NCBI RefSeq assembly: GCF_046224405.1
Contig: NZ_JBJXRK010000001.1
Span: 248,001-312,000, forward strand
Direction of reading: 5' to 3'
Origin: Gudongella sp046224405
Lineage (GTDB): Bacteria > Bacillota > Clostridia > Tissierellales > Tissierellaceae
DNA length: 64,000 nucleotides
In this document: positions 42,848 through 51,761 of the stretch, piece after piece
Layout: each line of letters begins with the position of its first letter
Numbering within the stretch: position 1 is the first letter of the stretch
The notes under the pieces: generated by a model
Databases searched by the model: none
Told to the model about the DNA's origin: nothing
What the model saw: the letters and a program-made list of their open reading frames with translations, nothing else
Translations under genes and position numbers: made by a program

Positions 42848-44089
42848 ATGTCAGATAGAATCATTTTCCATATAGACGTAAATTCAGCATATCTCTCCTG
42901 GGAGGCTGCCTATAGGCTCCAGCACGGGTCTCAGACTGACCTTAGGAACATTCCCTCAATTGTGGGGGGAGACCAGGAAAAAAGGCACGGAATAGTCCTT
43001 GCCAAATCCATACCTGCAAAAAAATTCGGCATAATAACAGGGGAGACAATCCATTCCGCAAGGGAAAAATGCCCTGGTCTTGTTATGGTGCCTCCAAACT
43101 ATTACAGGTATATAATGGCCAGTGATGCCATGGTGAATCTCCTTAAGGATTACTCTCCCCTGATTCAGCGTTATTCAATAGATGAGGTTTTTCTGGACTA
43201 TTCGAATATGGACATCCCCTTTATGGATGCAGCAGGGGAAATGTCCAAAAAGATAGAGAATGAGCTGGGCTTTACGGTGAACATAGGGATTGGTCCCAAC
43301 AAGCTTCTCGCAAAAATGGCTTCGGACTTTTCCAAGCCAAATAAAATCCATACACTTTTCCACCACCAGCTGGAAGAAAAAATGTGGAATCTTCCCGTTC
43401 AGGACCTGTTTATGGTGGGATCCAGAACTGCAAGGAAGTTAAACGGAAGGGGCATATTCACAATAGGTCATCTTGCTTCCCTGGACAGGGAATATATACA
43501 TTCCTGGCTTAAAAAGCCAGGTCTTCTCATCTGGGAGTATGCCAACGGAATTGAAAATTCAGAGGTAAGAAGCGGAGGTACACCCATAAAGTCCGTGGGG
43601 AATTCAACCACCCTCCCCTTTGACGTGGAGACCCGGGAGGAAGCTCACAAGGTTCTCCTGGCAATATCTGAAATGATAGGCATGAGGGCAAGGGATCTTG
43701 AAATGTGCGGATGGGTTATTTCCGTATCCATCAAGAATCACCTCTTCTACTCCTGTTCACATCAGAAGAAGCTCACAGCTCCAACGGATGCAACTTCAAC
43801 AATCTACAAATATGCTGCTCTTTTGTTTGATGAGCTTTGGGATGGGGAGCCTTTGCGACACCTTTCCATAAGTCTTTCGCAGCTCCAGTCCAGTGAATTC
43901 TTCCAGATTTCCATGCTGGAGCCCTTTGACAAGAAAAACAGAAGCCTGGACAGGACCATTGACTCTTTAAGGTCGAAATTTGGTCAGAATTCAATATATA
44001 GATCCTGCTTTCTCCATTCTGGAATTGACCCTGTAATCGGCGGCGTTGTCATGGAGGAGAGCTACCCCATGATGTCCAGCTATCTTTAG
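42848..44089 (+). CDS. dinB: Y-family DNA polymerase (DNA polymerase IV-like)
   Basis: 413 residues from the ATG at 42848; a GTG nine bases earlier falls in the ribosome-binding site AAGAGGTG. Y-family catalytic acidic residues are in FHIDVNSAYLSWEA and SIDEVFLDYS. NIGIGPNKLLAKMASDFSKP is the fingers-palm helix, and helix-hairpin-helix (LNGRGIFTIGHLA) and little-finger domains follow. It carries out error-prone lesion bypass. LexA control is indicated by the promoter. Confidence 0.93.
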   Translation: MSDRIIFHIDVNSAYLSWEAAYRLQHGSQTDLRNIPSIVGGDQEKRHGIVLAKSIPAKKFGIITGETIHSAREKCPGLVMVPPNYYRYIMASDAMVNLLKDYSPLIQRYSIDEVFLDYSNMDIPFMDAAGEMSKKIENELGFTVNIGIGPNKLLAKMASDFSKPNKIHTLFHHQLEEKMWNLPVQDLFMVGSRTARKLNGRGIFTIGHLASLDREYIHSWLKKPGLLIWEYANGIENSEVRSGGTPIKSVGNSTTLPFDVETREEAHKVLLAISEMIGMRARDLEMCGWVISVSIKNHLFYSCSHQKKLTAPTDATSTIYKYAALLFDELWDGEPLRHLSISLSQLQSSEFFQISMLEPFDKKNRSLDRTIDSLRSKFGQNSIYRSCFLHSGIDPVIGGVVMEESYPMMSSYL

Positions 44090-44101
44090 GAGGCATTTGC
44101 C

Positions 44102-44365
44102 ATGAAAGTTCTGATGAAACCAATAGAAATGATTGCCTGGTTCAACGGCGAGAAGTTCCCTGTGCCCTTACGGTTCAGGCTACAGGCCGAGGACGGGTCA
44201 AATCTTGTGATAAAGATAGACCGCATCCTCTTCCAGGAGGAGGAGAAGCTTGCGGGGAACAGGATGGTTGTTTACAGGTGCGAGGGTGTTGTTCAGGAGC
44301 TCAACAAGGTTTTTGAGCTTAAGTATGAGATCCTTACCTGCAAATGGTTCTTATTTAAAATTTAA
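44102..44365 (+). CDS. Small protein of unknown function co-transcribed with dinB
   Basis: 87 residues, start 12 bp after the polymerase stop with TAGGAGG just upstream, so it is in the SOS operon. Mixed alpha/beta sequence without signal or membrane segment: IAWFNGEKFPVPLRFRLQAE, IKIDRILFQEEEKLAGNRM, then YRCEGVVQELNKVFELKYEI. No family recognised. A damage-tolerance accessory role is inferred from position. Confidence 0.8.
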   Translation: MKVLMKPIEMIAWFNGEKFPVPLRFRLQAEDGSNLVIKIDRILFQEEEKLAGNRMVVYRCEGVVQELNKVFELKYEILTCKWFLFKI

Positions 44366-44423
44366 TAATCAATTTTCATTGTATATATGCTTTGTAATAA
44401 ATTATGCTTCTGTTTGTTACCCT

Positions 44424-44635
44424 TAATTCACAGATCACAATTCACAGATCACAATTTTTAAAGAGATTCAAGAAAGAAATGAAAAATAGTTGGTTAAGAT
44501 AGATAATTTTTACCTATCATCTAGAGACAAAAAGAAAGGACATGTGTAACCCATGTCTTGAATCAAAAGTGTTACACATGTCCTGGTTAAATCTAAATCC
44601 TTTTCATTGTGAATTGAGAATCGTGAATTGAGGAT
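44424..44635. repeat. Dispersed intergenic repeat, copy C, with tandem and inverted repeats
   Basis: Left arm has two exact tandem copies of ATTCACAGATCACA (44426-44453). The right arm CATTGTGAATTGAGAATCGT (44605 on) is roughly its inverse. Between them lies a 13-bp perfect stem GGACATGTGTAAC / GTTACACATGTCC (44538-44583) and two direct 25-bp repeats beginning GTGTAACCCATGTC and GTGTTACACATGTC (44544-44593). The GTTACnCATGTCCTGG pattern recalls multi-repeat ends of some insertion sequences. No transposase is present. Shared with copies A and B. Confidence 0.65.
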
Positions 44636-44642
44636 TTTTTGC

Positions 44643-45131
44643 CTACTCCAATCTTTCCAAAATCTCCTCATAAAGGTCCTCTGTCCTCTGACTGTCCCTG
44701 AAATTAATCACAAAGAGCCTCTCCCCTGTCCTGATGTAGATAAAGGGCGGGGTGTTTTTCTGCACAAACATGGTTGAGATTTCTCCTCCCTCTATCCTGA
44801 AAGTTCCCCTTAAGGTGTTGCCCATACTGAGTCCATTTACCTGGTCTTCTATTCCAGGTAGCTCTTCCTGAATACCTACATCCTCAACATCCTCAAGATG
44901 TATGTCCCTTTTGTACAGTCCGCTTACCTGAATTCTGTCACCCTCTACCTGGACATCCGGATCCAGAACCACCACAAGGAGGACCCCAGCAACCAACACG
45001 GTCACCCCAAAGATAACCGACATCAGGGTTATTGCCCAGGACCTTCCCTTATTGCCATTTCTCCTATGCCCGATTTTATATGCCAAAACTCCCAGAAGGA
45101 CAGCTGCTAAAAGTACAGGAATAAAAATCAT
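44643..45131 (-). CDS. Membrane protein with bacterial PH-like domain
   Basis: 162 residues: two membrane segments (about 2-20 and 34-55), then an extracytoplasmic or cytoplasmic beta domain resembling bacterial PH domains (VEGDRIQVSGLYKRDIHLED, FVQKNTPPFIYIRTGERLFV, INFRDSQRTEDLYEEI). Function unknown. Start overlaps the M48 protease stop by 4 bp, so the two are translated together and may act together. Confidence 0.8.
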   Translation of the reverse strand: MIFIPVLLAAVLLGVLAYKIGHRRNGNKGRSWAITLMSVIFGVTVLVAGVLLVVVLDPDVQVEGDRIQVSGLYKRDIHLEDVEDVGIQEELPGIEDQVNGLSMGNTLRGTFRIEGGEISTMFVQKNTPPFIYIRTGERLFVINFRDSQRTEDLYEEILERLE

Positions 45132-46378
45132 GATTCCTCACCTCCAAAGGTTATAAACTCCTCAGTTCTATAAAAATCTATTCTCTCCTCAATGGGCGGA
45201 TGTGAGCTGTACCAGAATTTGTACAACTCCGATGGTCTCGGCAGTCCAAGACTTTTTTCATACAGTTTTGTCATGGCGGTCACTGCGGATTCCCGGTCCT
45301 GTGCAAGTGATATCTGGTAAAGGTCCGCCTCCCTTTCAAAATACCTTGAAATGCCATTTGTCACAGGATTTCCAAGGAAAAGGAAGAGGTTCAAAAGAAG
45401 CAGCAATAGTGGTAAGGATGCATAGTTATAAATGTTCCTGAAGCCAAAGACACCTCCTGATGCTCCTAGAATCCAGTTTGCCGAAATGTTCATCAAATAC
45501 AGAACGAGAAATATCCCCGCTGAGCCTGCAAGGATTCCCTTCCAGATATGCCCCCTGATATAGTGCCCCATCTCATGGGCCGCTATGCTAAGGACTTCCT
45601 CCTCCTGCAGGTTGTTCAGGGTGGTATCCCAAAATACAATCCTCTTACCAGAAAGGATTCCAGTCATATATGCATTCATGGTATTTGTATCCCTGCTTTT
45701 ATCCACAACATAGATTTCCGCATCACCGATTCCCCCTCTTTGGAGCAGAAACTCCATGTCCTCCCTCAATTGTCCCTGGGGCAGTTGGGAATAGTTATTG
45801 AATACTGGATCGATGACAATTGGTGATATGAAAACCATAAAGATTGCTACGGGCACCGCCAGAACTCCCATGGGCAGCCACCATCCATCAGGCCTCCATT
45901 GAATTATCATATAGGGTATCCATATGAAAAGTGCAAGAATCCCTTTGTTTATGAGAAAACCCTTAAGGCTCAGTTCCAACCATCTGAGAAGAGTCTGATC
46001 CGTCAGACCATACCTGTGTCTTAGAATAAATGAGCTGTAGAAGCTTAAAGGCAAGTTTATCAGGTAAACAACTCCAAATATTGCAAGTCCCACAACCAGG
46101 CCGGAGATTGCCATCCCAAACCTTTCACCTGCAAAAACGCTAACCCTCTGGGCAAAGCCAGTGAATAGAAGCAAGAGAGGCAAAATGAATACAAGGGGCA
46201 ATCTAATTGCCCAAAGCTTCAAGGCATCACTTCTCAGATTGAAGGCATCCTGTGAAAGCTCGGGATATTCCTTCCTTAGCTGCTCCATATTTCTATGCTC
46301 TTCCCTTATTACTGCAAACACAAACAATCCCAGCAATATGAAAAACACTATCATTGTGGCTATTAGTCTTCTGCTCAT
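45128..46378 (-). CDS. M48 family membrane metallopeptidase (Ste24-like)
   Basis: 416 residues from the ATG at 46378, preceded by GGGGGTG; the longer frame to 46438 lacks support. Several membrane helices and zinc motif HEMGHYIRGH (HExxH), with the third ligand Glu in YFEREADLYQISLA, place it in the CAAX-protease-type M48A group. In bacteria these process or degrade membrane proteins. Coupled to the PH-like membrane protein downstream. Confidence 0.92.
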   Translation of the reverse strand: MSRRLIATMIVFFILLGLFVFAVIREEHRNMEQLRKEYPELSQDAFNLRSDALKLWAIRLPLVFILPLLLLFTGFAQRVSVFAGERFGMAISGLVVGLAIFGVVYLINLPLSFYSSFILRHRYGLTDQTLLRWLELSLKGFLINKGILALFIWIPYMIIQWRPDGWWLPMGVLAVPVAIFMVFISPIVIDPVFNNYSQLPQGQLREDMEFLLQRGGIGDAEIYVVDKSRDTNTMNAYMTGILSGKRIVFWDTTLNNLQEEEVLSIAAHEMGHYIRGHIWKGILAGSAGIFLVLYLMNISANWILGASGGVFGFRNIYNYASLPLLLLLLNLFLFLGNPVTNGISRYFEREADLYQISLAQDRESAVTAMTKLYEKSLGLPRPSELYKFWYSSHPPIEERIDFYRTEEFITFGGEES

Positions 46379-46446
46379 AAAAACACCCCCGACTATGGTT
46401 CTTTTCTCCTTTATTGTACCATAATAAGGGGTGTTCAACTATTCTT

Positions 46447-47295
46447 TTAGACTATATCTATTTTCCTCTCCAGCATATAGGCGGTTGCGATGAAGGCTCC
46501 TGCTATGAGAACAATCTGGAACAGGAGCCCCGGTATTGAAACCACTCCCTGTATTGACAGTGTACCTCCAAACTGTGAATCTATTCCCATGATGTAGGCT
46601 TCCTTCTGGCCAATCATTTCCATCCTGGAAAGGTCGAGATACATTGGCAGCTGCTTTGCAATGAACTCCTGAATATAGGTTACAATGCTTGTAAGGACAA
46701 TAAACAGAATAAACCATAGGCTTCCTATCTTTCTGCTTTTTATGCTGACCCTGCTTACGGTTATGGCAAAGTATACCAGAAGGAGGGTAACAGCACTCTC
46801 CATCAAGGATGTAATAACTGAGCCCGCAAACAAGAATCCAAAATTGTCAATCTGTGCTGCTATCTTCCACAGCTCCCCGAATAGGTTGTACCCAATCAAC
46901 ATCTGGGCCAAAATCAGGTTGTATATGATTATTGATATGCCCATTACCGTTCCCCAGAATAGTGCTACAATGAGCTTGGACCCAAGAAGCTGGCCGCCAC
47001 TTAATGGCAGGGAAAAGGTCAGGTATCCTCTGTCTTCGTAAAGCTCCCTTCTGTATGATGATATCAGATATACCATTCCTCCAATAATGGAGCCTATCAG
47101 TACAAATACCAATGCCACAACAAGAAATGCTATAAGTTCAGATTCCCTGGGCATTCCCCCAAGATATCTCAATGTGTTTCCCGCCTCTCTCCTGATAAAA
47201 AGCTGAATCCCTGTTGAGGCTCCCAAGGCCAGTATTATTGCTCCCATGAGGAACTTCATGGTCCCCCTCAATTCGTATTTTGCATATTTAAACAT
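46447..47295 (-). CDS. ABC transporter permease (ABC-2 type)
   Basis: 282 residues with about six membrane helices (IAFLVVALVFVLIGSIIGGM, VALFWGTVMGISIIIYNLIL, LFQIVLIAGAFIATAYMLER). It lies 11 bp after an ABC ATPase gene and in one unit with a YtrA-type GntR regulator, a layout typical of envelope stress or antibiotic-related exporters. The substrate is unknown. Confidence 0.87.
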   Translation of the reverse strand: MFKYAKYELRGTMKFLMGAIILALGASTGIQLFIRREAGNTLRYLGGMPRESELIAFLVVALVFVLIGSIIGGMVYLISSYRRELYEDRGYLTFSLPLSGGQLLGSKLIVALFWGTVMGISIIIYNLILAQMLIGYNLFGELWKIAAQIDNFGFLFAGSVITSLMESAVTLLLVYFAITVSRVSIKSRKIGSLWFILFIVLTSIVTYIQEFIAKQLPMYLDLSRMEMIGQKEAYIMGIDSQFGGTLSIQGVVSIPGLLFQIVLIAGAFIATAYMLERKIDIV

Positions 47296-47306
47296 TCCTA
47301 TTCCCC

Positions 47307-48005
47307 CTAGCCAAATATTTCCTTGTACAGGCCGTCAATCTGCATGTTCCTGTCTTCCCTTAAACGCTCCGCTTCCCCGGAAAGGATTATTTCTCCATCC
47401 CCCAGAAAAACCACCTGATCGAATATGTTCTCCATATCCCTTACAAGATGTGTTGTTATTATCATTGCGCTATCCTCTTTGTAATTGTCTATTATTGCAT
47501 CCAGTATCTGGTCCCTAGCAACAGGGTCCACCCCTGCAATCGGCTCGTCCAGAATATATACCTTTGCTCTTCTGGAGAGTACAAGTGCCAGGTTAAGCTT
47601 TTCCTTCATTCCCTTGGACATGTTGCTGACCTTCATGGTCCTGTCAAGCTTCATGAACTGGAGGAGTCCTTCAGCTTTTTTCTCATCAAAGTCCTGGTAG
47701 AATTCCTGGAACATCTGAATAGCATCCTTAACACTCATCCAGCTATACAGTGGGTTTCTATCAGGCAAATAAGATATGACTGACTTTGTATGCACCCCAG
47801 GGCTTTGCCCATCGATTCTTATTTCTCCGGTATTTGGGTGAAGAAGTCCCATGAGAAGCTTTATCAAGGTTGTCTTTCCGCTTCCATTTGGCCCAAGAAT
47901 ACCAACCACCTTGCCTTTCTCTATTGATAGGTCAATATTCCTAAGAGCCTCTTTTCTGTCATATCTCTTGTTTAGTCCCTTTATCTCAACTATGTTCTCC
48001 ATCAT
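47307..48005 (-). CDS. ABC transporter ATP-binding protein
   Basis: 232 residues. Walker A GPNGSGKTT, signature MSKGMKEKLNLALVLSR (a variant MSKGM, typical of ABC-2/YtrB-like ATPases), Walker B VYILDEPIAGVD, H-loop TTHLVRD. Start overlaps the GntR gene stop by 4 bp. Likely partner of the permease at 46447-47295. Confidence 0.93.
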   Translation of the reverse strand: MMENIVEIKGLNKRYDRKEALRNIDLSIEKGKVVGILGPNGSGKTTLIKLLMGLLHPNTGEIRIDGQSPGVHTKSVISYLPDRNPLYSWMSVKDAIQMFQEFYQDFDEKKAEGLLQFMKLDRTMKVSNMSKGMKEKLNLALVLSRRAKVYILDEPIAGVDPVARDQILDAIIDNYKEDSAMIITTHLVRDMENIFDQVVFLGDGEIILSGEAERLREDRNMQIDGLYKEIFG

Positions 48006-48364
48006 TTCCCCTCCAATATTGTTTCTTTTATTATTGCCGGTATCTCATCTCTGTTGTAGCCAAGCCTTTCCATGTCCTCCATAAAAGAGATGATCTTCTC
48101 TCTAGCCATGTTACCCTTAAGCTCCTCCAGTATGGATTCCTCCTCCGTGACAAAAGTACCCATGCCCCTTTGGGTAAATACAACATTCTCCCGCTCAAGC
48201 TCGCCATAGCTTCTTTGAATTGTATTGGGATTGACCTTAAGCTCCGTGGCCATATCCCGAACCGATGGAAGCTTTTCACCTCTCTTTAGAATTCCCGTTG
48301 CTATCCTAGTCTTTATTATCTCCACAATCTGAATATAAATTGGAAGTCCACTATCAAAATTCAC
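48002..48364 (-). CDS. GntR family regulator, YtrA type
   Basis: 120 residues from GTG at 48364, seven bases after GGAGG (an ATG at 48382 would place that site inside the gene). Short GntR protein: N-terminal winged helix (RGEKLPSVRDMATELKVNPN, TIQRSYGELERENVVFTQRG) and a short helical tail instead of a ligand domain. YtrA-type proteins repress their own ABC transporter operons, so it likely autoregulates this three-gene unit. Confidence 0.9.
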   Translation of the reverse strand: MNFDSGLPIYIQIVEIIKTRIATGILKRGEKLPSVRDMATELKVNPNTIQRSYGELERENVVFTQRGMGTFVTEEESILEELKGNMAREKIISFMEDMERLGYNRDEIPAIIKETILEGK

Positions 48365-48464
48365 ATCTTCACCTCCAGACAAAAATTAACAACCCTGGTG
48401 TATTAGTTACATAGTACACTAGGGTTATAATACTGTCAATGGATTTTTGAAATTTTTTTTATCC

Positions 48465-49187
48465 TTACCACTTGATCTCCACGCCACCCATAATTGCCGC
48501 TCCCTTTATTACCAACACAGGAGCTGATGGATCATCAACAACGCCGGTTCTGTTTGAATATCCTCCCATGATTGGGGTCCCTCGCATTTCTACCCTCCAA
48601 TGTCTTGGAACAATTATATCAATTCCACCAGCAATTGCCGTTGCCTCTATTTGGCAATGGTCCCCGGCCATATTTGCTCCGGTCAGGTCTAGCTTGATTC
48701 CTCCCATGATGGCTGTCAATCTTGCGCCCTTGAAGTTCTGGGAGCTGTTAATGGTGTCAACTCCAGACATCAATACCGTACGGTCCATGAAATCCTCACT
48801 GCTCAACGTCCAGTCGCCCTTTTCCCTGGTTCCTTCCTCATCTGGGTTTGTATCTCGGTGATATTCATAGTACTCCTTTTTTCCTCCCTTTGTAATCAAA
48901 AGGTTCAATCCCACAAATATCAGGATAACCGGGAAAATATACCTGAAAATATCCCCATCCAGCATATCCAGTCTGTTCAGCTGAAATATGACTCCCAATG
49001 AAAGTATAATAAGGTTGCCAAAGGTGGATGAATGTCTGTCCAGAAGTCCCAAAAGTCCTACCAGAATAAGTATGCTGGGCCAATATGTGCTTACAAGTTT
49101 TCCAAATGAGACCATTCCAAACTGATCCATCAAAAATCCAGCGCCTACAAGAATCAACAATATACCTACCAGATACCTACCTCTCAT
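48465..49187 (-). CDS. LiaF-like membrane protein (cell-wall-active antibiotic response domain)
   Basis: 240 residues. Four N-terminal membrane segments (GILLILVGAGFLMDQFGM, STYWPSILILVGLLGLLD and so on) followed from about residue 125 by a right-handed beta-helix-like domain with repeats GGIKLDLTGANM, GGIDIIVPRHW and GGVEIKW. It resembles LiaF, which inhibits the LiaRS antibiotic response system. No liaRS genes lie beside it. Located between proC and the GntR-ABC unit. Confidence 0.85.
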   Translation of the reverse strand: MRGRYLVGILLILVGAGFLMDQFGMVSFGKLVSTYWPSILILVGLLGLLDRHSSTFGNLIILSLGVIFQLNRLDMLDGDIFRYIFPVILIFVGLNLLITKGGKKEYYEYHRDTNPDEEGTREKGDWTLSSEDFMDRTVLMSGVDTINSSQNFKGARLTAIMGGIKLDLTGANMAGDHCQIEATAIAGGIDIIVPRHWRVEMRGTPIMGGYSNRTGVVDDPSAPVLVIKGAAIMGGVEIKW

Positions 49188-49200
49188 ATCAATCCTCTCC

Positions 49201-50007
49201 TCACTTGCTCATGCTTCTACTTTTATCCGCACAGCTTCTCATTGCTTCCATCACTGCAGACCTGAAGCCTTCCTTCTCCAAGGTTGTTACAGCCTCGATT
49301 GTTGTCCCTCCAGGTGAGCAAACCTTATCCTTCAGTTCTCCCGGATGCACTCCCGTTTCAAGAACCATCCTTGCTGCTCCCATAACCGCCTGAGCCGCAA
49401 AGGTATACGCCTGCTTTCTCTGGATTCCTTGAAGCACCGCAGCATCTGCCATCGCCTCTATGAGCATATATACATAAGCTGGGGAAGACCCCGCTACGGC
49501 TGTGACTCCATCCATCTGAGCCTCCTCAACTATCTCCGCCCTACCAAAGGTTCTGAAGATGCTGAGTATCTCCTCCATTTCCTCTTTCCCAAAATCCTGG
49601 TCAACTGCAATTGCAGTCATTCCCTCTCCAACCATGGCAGGCGTGTTTGGCATTGCCTTCACATATCTTGTTCCCTCTGGAAGGTTTCGCTTAAGAAACT
49701 CCAGGGTTATTCCCGCCCCTACGGTTATTACGACAATCCCCTTCTTCAGATTGTCCTTGATATCTTCCATTACCTCCAGATGCTTGTGGGGTTTGACTGA
49801 AAGAATCAAATAATCTGACCTTTTTGCCAGCTCATTATTATCACTGTAGACCTTTATTCCGTACCTCTCACTTACTTTCTTTATTGTGTCTTCAGTTTTT
49901 GCAGAAGCAATTACATTTTCGTTTCCAACGATGCCTGATTTAAGCAATCCATTTATCATCGCCTGTCCCATATTACCCGATCCAATAAATCCTATGGTTT
50001 TATCCAT
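49201..50007 (-). CDS. proC: Pyrroline-5-carboxylate reductase
   Basis: 268 residues from ATG at 50007, with AGGAGGG nine bases upstream; a longer frame begins at 50040 without support. NAD(P)-binding GFIGSGNMGQAMINGLLKSG at the N terminus, RYVKAMPNTPAMVGEGMTA, and the C-terminal signature KVCSPGGTTIEAVTTLEKEG. Final step of proline synthesis. Confidence 0.96.
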   Translation of the reverse strand: MDKTIGFIGSGNMGQAMINGLLKSGIVGNENVIASAKTEDTIKKVSERYGIKVYSDNNELAKRSDYLILSVKPHKHLEVMEDIKDNLKKGIVVITVGAGITLEFLKRNLPEGTRYVKAMPNTPAMVGEGMTAIAVDQDFGKEEMEEILSIFRTFGRAEIVEEAQMDGVTAVAGSSPAYVYMLIEAMADAAVLQGIQRKQAYTFAAQAVMGAARMVLETGVHPGELKDKVCSPGGTTIEAVTTLEKEGFRSAVMEAMRSCADKSRSMSK

Positions 50008-50052
50008 TAAAGCATCCCTCCTGATAACAATATAACACATTAATACGCAAAA

Positions 50053-50078
50053 AAAAAGAAACCTTTCAGTTTCTTTTT
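50053..50078 (-). terminator. Terminator between the zinc-ribbon gene and proC
   Basis: 10-bp stem AAAAAGAAAC / GTTTCTTTTT with a 6-nt loop and continuing T-run on the minus strand, overlapping the stop of the zinc-ribbon protein gene. Confidence 0.8.
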
Positions 50079-50472
50079 AAGTCCTTCTAACAAAGGAAGT
50101 CTTGCATTTTGGACACTTTATATTGACTCTTCCCTTCTTCCTTGGAACCCTCAACTCCTGCCCGCAATTTGGGCATTTGAAATATTTATAATCCTTTGAA
50201 TTCTTTGTCCTGTTTTTAAGCTTGAATAGCTTGTTCTTAATGGGCTGGTAGGATTTCAGGAACTTCTGATTCTCCATGTATCTCCTGTTGATATCTCTTG
50301 AGAAAATCCTGAAATAGCTCAGTCCAATGACAATCAAGCCAGCGGTGTTCAGTATGGAATATCCGGTAAGTATACTCGCCAGGATAAGTATCACACCTAT
50401 TGTAACCATAAGGTTGGAAAGCTGGTCAACCCCGTACCTTCCCCTCATAAACTTCTGCAGCCAATTTCTCAT
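50077..50472 (-). CDS. Membrane protein with C-terminal zinc ribbon
   Basis: 131 residues. Two hydrophobic segments (about 20-60, LMVTIGVILILASILTGYSI and following), a basic region, then a zinc ribbon with CPNCGQELRVPRKKGRVNIK and CPKC (four Cys). Many Bacillota have such proteins of unknown function. Single gene upstream of proC with a terminator between them. Confidence 0.8.
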   Translation of the reverse strand: MRNWLQKFMRGRYGVDQLSNLMVTIGVILILASILTGYSILNTAGLIVIGLSYFRIFSRDINRRYMENQKFLKSYQPIKNKLFKLKNRTKNSKDYKYFKCPNCGQELRVPRKKGRVNIKCPKCKTSFVRRT

Positions 50473-50541
50473 AATCTCTCCCCTTCAAATTCATCTCAGG
50501 ATAGATTATACCATACTGGATAACAAATACCTAGGATCCAA

Positions 50542-51744
50542 TTATCCCTGAAGCCATCTTATTGCGTAATACGCATAGTAGGCCGCTCCTCGATAAAACA
50601 TCGTCTCGTCAAAGTCAGTCTTTGGATGGTGATGCGAATAGGTATATCCATCTTTCGCACTGCCCATTGACATAATGGTCATAAAGGATGGCACTTTTTC
50701 ACTGACAAAAGAAAAATCCTCAGATCCGCTTAGCATCCCATCATCCATGTATCCATCAAGAGGAAGGACATTTTCCCCGCCAAACAGTTCTTTTGCATAG
50801 TCAATTCCATTTTGTCTCATATCAGGGTCGTTGATAACCGACGGGCATTGGATTGTGTACTGAACATCCGCCTCCCCTCTGAAGGTTGAGGCAACACCCT
50901 TGCTTATCTGGACCAACCTGTCCTTTAAAAATTCCCTTGTTTCAGGATTCATAGTCCTAATGACTCCAATTATCTTGGCCTTGTCGGGAACAACATTGCC
51001 CGCATCCCCTCCAGACATGTGTCCAATAACGCAAAGAGCCTTTTCTCCAGGTTTGATTTCACGACTGATCATTTCCTGCAGGGCTATATGGGTGTGGGCT
51101 GCAATGTTCAAGGGATCCACCGCAGTGTGTGGCATGGCTCCATGGCCGCCTTTCCCTTGAATGTTTATATGGAATTCATCGGGTGCCATAGAAGCTGCAC
51201 CCTCTTTTGGAACCAGTACTTTCCCAGGCTCAACATCCAAACCTGAAAAAACATGAATCATCATGGCTCCTTGGACCTCCGGATTTTCAAGAACCCCTTC
51301 CTCTACCATTGCCTTTGCTCCTGAGAGGACCTCTTCACCAGGCTGAAACATTAACTTTACATTGCCTGGTATTTCGTTCTCCATTGATTTTAGTATTTCT
51401 GCCGCTCCAAGCAAAAGACTGGTATGAACGTCATGTCCACATGCATGCATAGCCTTTCCCCGGGCTGAAAATGGAAGTCCCGTTTCTTCCTCAATGGGAA
51501 GTGCATCCATGTCAGCTCTAAGGAGTATTGTCTTTCCTTTTCCAGGATCTCCAATATTGGCAACAACTCCGCCACCTACATTCTGGGACTCTATTCCCAA
51601 TTCCGCCAGCTTTTCCTGAACAAACTTGACCGTCATTGGCAGCTCCATAAAAAGCTCAGGATTGCTATGAAGATGCCTCCTGTTCTGGACAAGTTTTTCC
51701 TGAAGTCTTTCTGCCATTTCCATTACTTTCATTGAATCTGTCAT
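50542..51744 (-). CDS. M20 family amidohydrolase
   Basis: 400 residues. Metal-dependent hydrolase of the M20D group (N-acyl amino acid amidohydrolases, IAA-amino acid hydrolase type): ALPIEEETGLPFSA, HACGHDVHTSLLLGAAEIL with metal ligands, FQPGEEVLSGAKAMVEEG with catalytic Glu, and SGSEDFSFVSEKVPSF. Cleaves N-acyl groups from amino acids or short peptides; substrate unknown. Cytosolic, no signal peptide. Confidence 0.93.
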   Translation of the reverse strand: MTDSMKVMEMAERLQEKLVQNRRHLHSNPELFMELPMTVKFVQEKLAELGIESQNVGGGVVANIGDPGKGKTILLRADMDALPIEEETGLPFSARGKAMHACGHDVHTSLLLGAAEILKSMENEIPGNVKLMFQPGEEVLSGAKAMVEEGVLENPEVQGAMMIHVFSGLDVEPGKVLVPKEGAASMAPDEFHINIQGKGGHGAMPHTAVDPLNIAAHTHIALQEMISREIKPGEKALCVIGHMSGGDAGNVVPDKAKIIGVIRTMNPETREFLKDRLVQISKGVASTFRGEADVQYTIQCPSVINDPDMRQNGIDYAKELFGGENVLPLDGYMDDGMLSGSEDFSFVSEKVPSFMTIMSMGSAKDGYTYSHHHPKTDFDETMFYRGAAYYAYYAIRWLQG

Positions 51745-51761
51745 AATTACATCTCCCTTGT

